A stretch of 64,000 bases of DNA. Source: Hyalomma asiaticum. Its lineage: Eukaryota; Arthropoda; Arachnida; Ixodida; Ixodidae. The notes under the pieces are model-generated. The model made no database searches, was not told the DNA's origin, and was given only the letters and a program-made list of their open reading frames with translations. The stretch spans positions 67,745,039 to 67,809,038 of the forward strand of contig CM023489.1 in assembly GCA_013339685.2 (NCBI GenBank), read 5' to 3'. A program made the translations under genes and the position numbers. Positions 57,501-64,000 of the stretch are shown here, piece by piece (the first letter of the stretch is position 1; each line of letters starts with the position of its first letter).

Positions 57501-60500
57501 GACTCTGGTAGGTCATGCGCGAACGGATGGAGAAGGTCGGAAATCTCGGCGATGAAGGCCGCTGGAAGCGCATCGACCACAAGGAGGTACTTGCAAGTCT
57601 GGGACCTAATCCGCACGAGTTTAAAAGGGGGCCTCTGCTTAGATGAACCGCGCCGAGGTGTTCCGTTCCCAGAACTCTGGCAGTCGGATGGCGTTCGAGA
57701 TAACCGCTGCGGTTGAAGGTCTCGGTGTCTCCCGGGTTTTTGGAGGCTTCCTGGCGTTCGTTGCCGGTGGTTGACTTATGTTTGCTTCGTGTTGCACGTG
57801 ATGATCAGGCACAAGATGCTACTTGATCCAAACGTCCGGGTCACCAATGTTGAGCGCACATAAGGAAACCACTCGACACGTCCTTCTAGCGCCTGAAGCC
57901 TAAACCCAAAAAACTTTTATTTTCTGCACCCCTCGCGCAAGCCTTGCTGCCGGGACGCTCGCGGTTACGCCATGATCTCTTCTCCCTCACCGTGCAATCC
58001 CGTCGATATCGGTGGCGCTACTGATGTGCGCCCGTGATGATTCAGAAAAAAGGAAGTGGAACGGCTCCCGCCGTAGTACAACCGAATAGCTGTGCGTGGA
58101 ATGTCGCGGTTGTTTCTTCCTAAGGCACTGAATATAGATGGTTACCTTGCACAATTTTACTCACCTTACTACAAAATTACAGCAACTGAAACAGGAAATC
58201 ACCTACTCATTCCTGAAACGTGATTGTTGTCTGTTAGCGAACTTCCCTGCCGTGAGAACTTGATCGAGGGCGCTCCCGTCGATCGAATTCCCACACTCTC
58301 ATTTTTGACTAATTGTGTACAGGGAAGATTATGTTGATGGTGTGCAGGTGCGTCACTTCCATCTACCTGGACATGCATGTAACGACGATCGAGACGTACG
58401 TCTTATGGGACGCCATCAAGACTGGTGCCGGGGGTGTCAAGGTGCTGGAGAGCAAGCCCCGTTTCCTCAACAAGGTAGGGCTGGTGAGACTGATGAATGC
58501 CACAGTGTAATCATTATCTTAGATCGGGCTGTTTGACTATCATCCGCAATGACAAGCAGCGCGCACATTTCACAACGACAATAAGAAGCGGACGTGTTGT
58601 GCCTTTCCTGTGTTCACTGGTGCCGCGAGGTGCAGTATCTGATTGTGACAACGGAGGTATCGGCCATCTCCTTCTGACCCCGTTTCCATCTGGAGGATAA
58701 AATCAAGATGCATATAAACCGCGGGACTACAACAATTTATTCAATTTTTATTCACGCCTTGCGTCAGAGCTAAAAAATTGTAAGGGGCCCATCCTATTAG
58801 TGTATTAACAAGATAGCAATTTCTACGGAATAGTAGCATAGCCGTGACAAAGGTAAAAAAATAGCACCATCTCCCGCTAAAGGGAACCATGTGTGGTTGC
58901 GAAGCCGCGTGGAGATGGTGAGCTTGAGCGGGAGATGGTGTAATTTTTCCCGGCAGTGCTGCACTGAGGTCCCTAGAAAATGTTTTGAACGTAGCGACAC
59001 CTTCCCTTTTCTTCCTCACCTATTTGCCTGGAGCGCCCCCTAGAAAGTTCAGAGCGTGCATAAAAGAGACAATGTTTCCTTTGAGATATTATGGGGAATG
59101 GAAGCAATTATGCTTTAATAGAAGGTAATAAGACGTAGAATAAAAGGTCACTTCGTTGAATATCAGCGGTACACCATAAGAAGCATGATGTGTGTTGGCC
59201 AACCGGCAACTTTGTGGAAGTGCTATATTTTACACCGCTAGCCATGGCGTCTCGCATCGTACATCGTAGTCTGCGCCAGACGGGAACGAACGCTTGACTA
59301 AAAGCACAGCGATGAGAGCTTTCGGGAAAAATACGATGATTTTCGAATACGATGAGAGTACGTTCGTTAACCACTGCAGCTCTATTCGACCGTACGTACA
59401 TACTCACAAATATTTATAACAACGGGCTCGCAATAGACACGCGTTAGACGCACGTTCCTTTCAACAACGGCCGAGAAATCAACTGTTAACCGCGTTGCAC
59501 GGACGCGTGAAATGTTTCGTGCCACACTTCACGGCGTGCTCCATTTCAAACACCCCGAGGTATGTTGAAGAGAGCATAACCATCCCGTTTTGCGACTGCA
59601 GCAAACAACACAGCAACCCGGCGTTGTTAAGTTTAGGAGACGCTGCTTGCGCCAACGTTGTCTCTCGCGGGTTAGGGGGCGTTCTCCTTCTTTGCGAGCT
59701 GGTACAGCGTTCCTCCAAGAAAGAGCGTTTCCATAGCGAACTCGCGCCTTTCTCTCTTTCTCACTCTGTCTCTCTCTCTCACAAGACAGTAGATGGAAGA
59801 GTGAGCGCCGGGAGGCACGCGCCGAGGGCGAGCGCGAGCCTCCCGGCGTTGCATGGCGTTGCATGGTATTGTGAGTGGTGTAGGTTACACGATACGCGTG
59901 CCAACCGACCCACAGCTTAAGGAGCTTCGCCCCTAATAATTTACAAGTTATCGGGCATGTTTCTGTACCTGGGGCATGTATCAATAAGTATCACTTGAGA
60001 AAGCATATGCTATGGCATGTACCGTATACACTTGTATAAAACCAGCCTTGATTGACCAGCTTTCGGCTGGCGTTGTGCAATGATGCGCGGTGTCTAACTA
60101 GAATAGAAAGTTTTAGTCTTTCACGCGGTACAAAGCAGTACAGGGAAGAGGGGACACTGTGCAAAAAGCTCCTAAAGGCAGCTTGAGGGAACAGCCAGTG
60201 CTCCAGGCACACATGAACAGCAATGGGTGGGCATACACAAGATTTACATGTAATGTTTCTCAACGGAAAAGCAATATATAGCGGCTTCATACATTACAAA
60301 AAAGACAAATAAAGAAAAGAGAACACAAATACATGTCAGCCTAAAATATTGCAATAGAAGAATGCATCCCTATTTAAAATGTAACAGGTGTGATTTCAAA
60401 ATTCGAAAGCATGGAAGATAACTGTTTTCGGGATGTATCTTCTAAGCATATTATTTCCAAAAAGTATGGTGAAATAATAGAACACATTATATGATACTTG

Positions 60501-62805
60501 CTGACTGCAATATAAGGTGCGGCAAAAGAGTAAGCACCGAGGTAAGTGATGCCTTACATTATAGGCGGGTGTATAATGATGGGGTTTCAACGCTGTTAGT
60601 AAAGGTTTGTTATTTGTTGTAATTTCATTTTTGAATGGATACAAAACATTATCTGTGAGAATACCAAACTGGTTAAGGTACTGGTAAGTATGGGAATTCA
60701 ATTGTAGATTTGCGATGAACCTGGTTGCCTGTTTTTGGGCAACTACTAGCTTCTGTGTGCTTTGTTTTGTTGTTGTACCCCAAATAGTAAACAATAATTA
60801 ATAATCGGAAGTAAATACGCGTTATAGATCAGAACCTTTACCTTCATTGGCAGAGTGTATCTATGCTGGCATAGAATACCGTTAATAAGGTTCATTTTGC
60901 TTCGCACATTATCTATATGTACGTCCCAGCTTCATGTTTCGGTGAACACACACCAAGGCATTTGGCAGCTGGCACAATTTCATCTTACTGCTGCCTAACA
61001 TGAAGTCGAGACTTGTTTGGATAGTTTTATTCTTTGGACGGAATATTATAGCATTGGCTTTTCTTGGCATTTACTTGCAAACAGTCATTTTCAAACCATA
61101 CGCGTAAGTATTTAAGAAACTGATTCCCTTGCATCGATAAATCACGCTCATTTTTACCGGCTAATAGCATCGTGAGATCATCGGCGTAAACTACTAAAGT
61201 GACAGGCAAGGGTGCAAAAAATATGCCATTAATATAAATATTCAACAAAAAGGGGCCTAAAATGCTACATTGTGGGACTCGAAACAAAACACGCTGTAAG
61301 CTGGATGACTTGTGATTAATGACTGCCATTTGCATACGGTGCTTCAGATAGGATTCTATTAACGACAGGCATACTCCTAGAAATGCATAATGGCTTAGCT
61401 TACGTAGTAACAGGCCATGATTGATTACACCAAATGTATCAAGATTACATCGAATGAAATTTGCTAGAGCTTTATGTTCCCTAGCAAGGGCTAAGTTTTC
61501 CGTAGTGTGCTTGTGCTAGTCTTCTTCTATCGGTTAGCAGCACTGCGTTATTTTGGCTGACGAGCAGTAGTGTCTAGTACCTGTCAGTGTTCCGTATTGC
61601 TGACTACCACTCACTCTTTAACGCGATGTCTTGTGTTAAAGTAATGCTTGCCAATGCTTTCTAACGTAGACGCACCGTTGCTTACTAAGCTTTACTATGA
61701 CTGGAAAGCTGCTTAACTGTCAGTTATCATTTGGTATTGTAGGCTTGGTAATGGCCATATTTGCGAATAATGGCCGAGTCCCCCCTGACGCTGGCAAACA
61801 TTTATCTAGTGTTTGCTGATGCACCCAGGAATGAATATTGCTCATTCTTTCTTAGTGTTGGCCATTGCTAGAAAGTTTCCCCTGCTCTCGATCATGTTGC
61901 TTAGTTGGCAGCTTGGGTCATCCATATTGGCGACAATCGCGAAGCCTTGGCTGTCCGCTTTTACAGGTGCAAGAAACGTTAATTACGCATCTCAATAACT
62001 GTGGAATACTCCAGTGTTGCCTGACTCCACAGAAATGAGTCAAGAACTGCTGCAGGCCTCCGCACCAGGGCGCCTCACCGCGTGTTTCACCCCAGTAAAG
62101 ACGACGTCTGGGGTGAATTACGTCGAGTTAAGTCAGACTACTAATCACACTTTAGGCATTGCTCTGTACTTAGCGTGTCTAGTAAAGGTACACCACACAC
62201 CCAAGTACTCAGGATACCTAGCCGCGGATCAAAGCCAAACAATCTTCTATAGGCTGATTCCATAGTCTTCTAAACAGTGTGTTACATTTTTGTATTGTGT
62301 TCGCACGTTATCTAAAAATTGTCTCTTGTATTGTAACCATTGTATTGTATTGTAATAATTTATGTACTACCACTCCTGCTTGGACCGAGAAGGTCTGCAG
62401 TATATTGAAATAAATAAATAATAAATAAATAAATAAAATACGCAACCCTGCCTCGCTGATCGCTTCGCGTATAGCGTCGGTTTACATAGCGCATGGGGCC
62501 GGTCTGAATTTCCGTACAACAATATGTCGCGCGCAAGTAACAATGGTGGCCTTCCCCGGCGCCATTGTAGCTGGAATACAGGAGCTGTTACTATGCGCTA
62601 TTTAACTTTCGTTTTGCTTTTTCTTTTGCCATTCTAGAGTTATTCCACCGAGACGACACTTTTTTGCGAGGCCATCACGATGATGAAGAACCTCACCTTA
62701 CTCCGCCTCTCGAGCATGCACTTTGACAATAACATAGTGAGCAAGCTTGGTGGCTACCTGGAGCAAGCTACGGCACTCACAACCCTGATATTACTTCACA
62801 CTACG
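42349..62805 (+). CDS. Second leucine-rich repeat protein gene, N-terminal four exons
   Basis: Exons proposed at 42349-42577, 44833-45118, 56497-56623 and 62638-62805, with matching phases 1/2, 2/1 and 0/0. The N-terminus (MASATVENADGSILNPEYMA) carries a basic patch (SKKRRGKA, possible nuclear signal). It is followed by a tryptophan-rich region (CTWEPDQKLCWIVSDLELW) ending LLIHLLLRQHR, and then LRR phrases (CVTSIYLDMHVTT, NLTLLRLSSMHFDNN, ALTTLILLHTT). The last exon starts SYSTETTLFCEAI, matching in position and sequence the NYSTSALLRAVV of LRR gene 1, so the two genes look like tandem paralogues. The gene continues past the window. Function unknown; a protein-interaction role is inferred from LRRs. 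Confidence 0.6.
42610..43740. other. Intron of LRR gene 2, no feature recognised
   Basis: AT-rich intron start; no repeat could be named. Confidence 0.4.
43742..43975 (+). mobile_element. Ruka SINE, full length, moderately diverged
   Basis: Head (gcgttagtccagtgcatacg), B box (aggatcgaatcccggccgc), body and end ttttgggatgtaaaacccca. Intronic in LRR gene 2. Confidence 0.88.
44432..44629 (-). mobile_element. Ruka SINE, 5' truncated, with 16-bp target-site duplication
   Basis: Minus orientation. The element stops at the B box (gattcgatcccgcgaccctc), losing the A-box side. Flanks gatttcgcacatctta occur at 44416-44431 and 44630-44645, so this is a complete 5'-truncated insertion. Confidence 0.92.
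44833..45118 (+). CDS. LRR gene 2, second exon
   Basis: Acceptor taactctttcag, donor ACAG/GTAGGT. It contains EVVRFERSCTWEPDQK, WELWN-like SDLELWNRILAQN and a leucine-rich end LLIHLLLRQHR. GC-rich relative to the surrounding intron, as expected of an exon. Confidence 0.68.
45119..47700. other. Intron of LRR gene 2, no gene recognised
   Basis: A CAAT-rich patch at 45250-45285 looks like a SINE tail without its SINE. A 47-codon ORF starts at an ATG near 47545 (MEATTRFVESRAGEW) but has no support. Confidence 0.4.
47726..47813. repeat. Cluster of GTGCAC palindromes
   Basis: The word aaggtgcac and its complement gtgcacctt recur six or more times in both orientations. The part at 47771-47813 is a nearly perfect 43-base palindrome. 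Strong fold-back potential. Confidence 0.9.
48566..50997 (-). pseudogene. Penelope-like polyprotein, copy 1 (reverse transcriptase plus GIY-YIG), frameshifted
   Basis: Three minus-strand segments follow in order. 50997-49966 is the N-terminal region and early RT (343 codons; ends RTIISEEGSWQNC). 49999-49142 is the RT core (FSIDVQDLFYSVP, ICIGSCVAPILCDIF and the catalytic FRYVDDFLVLL). 49039-48566 is a C-terminal endonuclease of the GIY-YIG type (VVYCIPM and FYVGETGR, with R and E of RLGEH) preceded by a cysteine cluster (CPRICNANKRGC). Together they are typical of endonuclease-positive Penelope-like retroelements, which prime reverse transcription at nicked DNA. Frame breaks near 49990 and near 49140 interrupt the reading. 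Poly-G tract at 48478-48497 lies in the 3' UTR. Confidence 0.88.
51047..51105. repeat. Head-to-head junction: 24-bp inverted repeat of the terminal sequence
   Basis: Arms 51047-51070 and 51082-51105 (caaggacacacgagcgcgga and complement) surround caactggcttt. Right of 51105 the sequence jumps directly into the middle of the reading frame of copy 2. Confidence 0.9.
51106..52744 (+). pseudogene. Penelope-like polyprotein, copy 2, N-terminally truncated, frameshifted
   Basis: Starts within the frame (AAVNKNFAPVKKSEV) and continues to 51344, then 51311-52168 (RT core; YVDD codons at 51761-51772) and 52271-52744 (GIY-YIG). It is about 98% identical to copy 1 with few amino-acid differences (for example CPHQ/FPHQ, KVDGM/NVDGT). 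Both frame breaks sit at the same positions as in copy 1. A poly-C tract lies in the 3' UTR near 52815-52827, and aataaagccagttgatagtc precedes the terminal repeat. Confidence 0.88.
52997..54003. other. Intron of LRR gene 2, no gene recognised
   Basis: A 97-codon frame at 53087-53380 has no motif. A variant of the sequence attgttcaaagagctcttcg near 53282-53340 recurs as short internal repeats. Confidence 0.4.
54004..54104. repeat. Inverted repeat, 27-bp imperfect arms
   Basis: Arms 54004-54030 and 54078-54104 differ at about three positions. Inside, aaggacaagcgcgac and gcgtgtcctt pair again. This resembles the fold-back terminal sequence of a Penelope-like family different from that at 48 kb. 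Confidence 0.75.
54158..54205 (+). mobile_element. Ruka SINE 3' end fragment
   Basis: Only the last 45 bases are left (gaactggttttgggacgtaa then aaccccacaaaac). Confidence 0.7.
54210..54960. other. Intron of LRR gene 2, no gene recognised
   Basis: Motif-free frames and an A-run near 54450. Confidence 0.4.
54965..56060 (-). pseudogene. Gypsy-type gag and protease remnant, copy 1
   Basis: Minus-strand reading near 55772-55560 gives a gag-like segment (SDLLHPFAHDIPESRYDVLK, RTAISQRTRLQQLL) as in Ty3/Gypsy gag of arthropods. Near 55010-54965 a protease start is seen with DTAA in place of the usual DTGA or DSGA active-site motif. Frameshifts separate the pieces. About 42 bp between the gag N-terminal motif and the later part is missing relative to copy 2. 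No RT or integrase nearby. It is a dead remnant, described only. Confidence 0.6.
55170..57000. repeat. Tandem segmental duplication, unit 1
   Basis: The block recurs at 57001-58851 with an offset of 1851 bp over its right half. It holds the gag remnant and an exon of LRR gene 2. Junction: the text ending ccgtgacaag at 57000 jumps back into gctggctatcgatg. Confidence 0.85.
56497..56623 (+). CDS. LRR gene 2, third exon (first copy)
   Basis: Acceptor gttgatggtgtgcag, donor AAG/GTAGGG. 127 nt, reads CVTSIYLDMHVTTIETYVLW then KPRFLNK. The start phase fits exon 2 and the end phase fits the exon at 62638. An alternative acceptor at 56471 (ctaattgtgtacag) has a better tract but does not fit the phase. 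Confidence 0.55.
57080..57940 (-). pseudogene. Gypsy-type gag remnant, copy 2
   Basis: Same segment as copy 1 but keeps about 42 bp that copy 1 lost (57609-57650), which completes the gag N-terminal motif, with a stop in it. The 178-codon open frame 57616-57080 covers the gag part (LPAAFIAEISDLLHPFAHDL). The protease part is not intact. Confidence 0.55.
58348..58474 (+). CDS. LRR gene 2, third exon (second copy)
   Basis: Identical to 56497-56623 including splice sites. Using both copies would break the frame because 127 is not a multiple of three, so the copies are mutually exclusive or one is an artefact. Confidence 0.45.
58860..58950. mobile_element. Short MITE-like element, family B terminus
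   Basis: Inverted ends agcaccatctcccgct (left) and agcgggagatggtgtaat (right) enclose about 50 bp. The same end sequence terminates the family B copies at 17.8 and 21.4 kb. Confidence 0.5.
58951..59615. other. Intron of LRR gene 2, no gene recognised
   Basis: No motif or repeat supported. Confidence 0.4.
59616..59940 (-). repeat. Dispersed repeat family B, partial inverted copy 3
   Basis: The minus strand shows gctatggaaacgctctttct and acaacgttggcgcaagcagc, as in 17436-17845. The part up to 59935 ends ggagcttcgcccctaataat, shared with 39110-39135. Confidence 0.55.
60300..61500 (-). mobile_element. Non-LTR retrotransposon remnant (reverse transcriptase end)
   Basis: Minus-strand frames 61335-61027 (ILGPFLLNIYINGI, VVYADDLTMLL catalytic box, LQVNAKKSQCYN) and 60794-60396 (C-terminal part starting FTIWGTTTKQSTQKL) belong to one LINE of the CR1/L2/Jockey group. 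Several stops and frame changes; 5' truncated. Confidence 0.7.
61501..62265. other. Intron of LRR gene 2, no gene recognised
   Basis: Motif-free frames only. Confidence 0.4.
62270..62441 (+). mobile_element. LINE 3' end (CR1/L2 type) with (AAAT)n tail
   Basis: tgtattgtattgtaataatt, cctgcttggaccgagaaggt and ctgcagtatattgaaataaa followed by an (AAAT)n tail form the typical 3' UTR of arthropod CR1/L2 elements. No coding part remains. Confidence 0.65.
62638..62805 (+). CDS. LRR gene 2, fourth exon
   Basis: Acceptor cttttgccattctag, donor ACG/GTGAGTG. 168 nt, phase 0 at both ends. LRR consensus MKNLTLLRLSSMHFDNNIV and ALTTLILLHTT. It matches exon 8862-9120 of LRR gene 1 at the YST start. Confidence 0.7.
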
Positions 62806-63905
62806 GTGAGTGTTGGCCTCGAGGACATACCGTGGCACCATCTGCCGGAACCTCTCCCGTGACGTACAAAACGACATCACATGATACCGGCCGCGCAGGG
62901 TACGACGTCTACAATGTCGCAGCTCGTTCGGACACGGCTTTTTTTTTTCGTGTTGCAAGAGTTCCCTGTGTGTATCTTAGCTGCAAAATAACCTGTTCTA
63001 CAGGTCGGCAAAGCATTTTGAAAGTGAACAAGAGGCATCGCCGCATCATCCACGCTTGTCGGAAACGTGTGCCCGCGGTGCTATGCACGACGAAAGTGAC
63101 AAGGCCGCTCGCGTAAAAGGTGCTCGGTAAATTTAATTAGCTATTGCTGGGAATACTCAGACATCCCGCGTAATGCTACTTATTCAAGCGCGAATAGACA
63201 CTACATCTCCTGCACTTGCGCGGACGGTACACGTGTGATAAGTGGCGTTTCTATTCACGTTGACAGCTGTACGTGGTTCACGGCATACCTTCCCATCCCA
63301 TCGCCCCATTTTCGGACGCATGATTAACCGGACAATGTATGTGAGGTCTTGATATTGCTAATTCAATTTGCATGTCCATTCATAAAGGAATGTACATGCA
63401 GAATGGACGCCCAGTTTGGCACTTTTGCCAGTATTATCGAGGGGCAACGATTCGATCATCACGAGCCTATTTATCACCAGTAAATTATAACTTAAATTCG
63501 TGCATACGGTTCCACCACGTGCTCGCATGTATCTCTGCACGCAGTATCTTGACTGATTACAGGATCAAAGCAGCCTATTAGTTTTTGCGGTGGCGCTGCT
63601 CCGTAAACGAGACATGTTTCCTCAACACCAGCAAATACGCGTCGTAAATACGAATGCCTACAGTCCGAGAAAGTTTATGCCGTACTCACTGAACATTTTA
63701 GCTCCAAAGCCGTGCAGAAAATTGACTTTGCGGAATGCTTCCCGCACACTCGAAATGTATAAGCAATAGCCTGTTTCCCCACTCTCAGCTTTTTCAACGA
63801 AGACGCTTCGTCTTGGGATATATACCCGTGAAAATTACACCTAGCTCGGTCGAATATGTCAAGTGCTGTGCTGCCGAGCAGTTTCCCATGCGCAAAAGAA
63901 AGAAT
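62806..63905. other. Intron of LRR gene 2, no gene recognised
   Basis: No further exon with matching phase was identified before the window ends. Confidence 0.4.
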
Positions 63906-64000
63906 TGATTGATTTGTGGGGTGTAACGTCCCAAAACCAGCTGTGATTATGAGAGACGCCGTAGTGGAGGTCTCCGGAAATTTCGACCACCTGGGGTTCT
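63906..64000 (-). mobile_element. Ruka SINE cut by the window edge
   Basis: Minus orientation 3' part: gattgatttgtggggtgtaa to aatttcgaccacctggggtt. Confidence 0.88.

Larger units (their letters stand above)
57001..58851. repeat. Tandem segmental duplication, unit 2
   Basis: The right part (from about 57390) is nearly identical to unit 1. The left part (57010-57380) differs by many single-base losses, often in short runs (ctcctacg/ctctacg, aaccata/aacata, tatattgc/tatatgc). Confidence 0.85.

Overview
The window looks like nuclear DNA of a hard tick (Ixodidae, most likely a metastriate genus). Reasons: about ten copies of the tRNA-derived ixodid SINE Ruka on both strands, Penelope-like elements with a GIY-YIG endonuclease, several non-LTR retrotransposon remnants, small exons in kilobase-long introns, and no bacterial gene organisation. 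The genus cannot be decided from the sequence.

The first 5 kb hold two divergent regulator-type genes. A Myb/SANT-like gene runs leftward (2429 to 997; three exons, two frameshifts). A THAP-type zinc finger gene runs rightward from 3234. About 800 bp of putative shared promoter separates them. From about 6 kb to 31.7 kb runs a plus-strand gene for a leucine-rich repeat (LRR) protein. Five exons were recognised by LRR register and splice phase, plus one candidate upstream exon. One of its introns appears to use a GC-AG splice pair. Its long introns are filled with transposons. From 42.3 kb to beyond the right edge runs a second plus-strand gene of the same kind. Its first coding exon, two middle exons and one LRR exon were placed by matching splice phases, so the two are probably tandem paralogues.

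Most of the remaining DNA is mobile. The main item is a 4.7 kb composite Penelope-like insertion at 48.28-52.99 kb: two inverted, about 98% identical copies, flanked as a unit by a 10-bp target duplication. A 162-bp relative at 14.8 kb is mainly a perfect 124-bp palindrome with a 12-bp target duplication. Other elements are a CR1/L2-like LINE nested in an RTE-like LINE (23.66-26.6 kb), an I-type LINE with RNase H nested in a Ruka SINE (17.94-19.5 kb), another LINE remnant (60.3-61.5 kb), a DDE-transposase N-terminal fragment (12.2-12.4 kb), and Gypsy-type gag/protease remnants inside a 1.85-kb tandem duplication (55.2-58.85 kb). That duplication also copies an exon of the second LRR gene and may be partly an assembly artefact. 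Several minisatellites, microsatellites and fold-back sequences complete the window.

No tRNA, rRNA or CRISPR feature was found; the tRNA-like stretches are SINE heads. Exon boundaries were inferred by eye from consensus splice sites and reading-frame phase and need transcript evidence.
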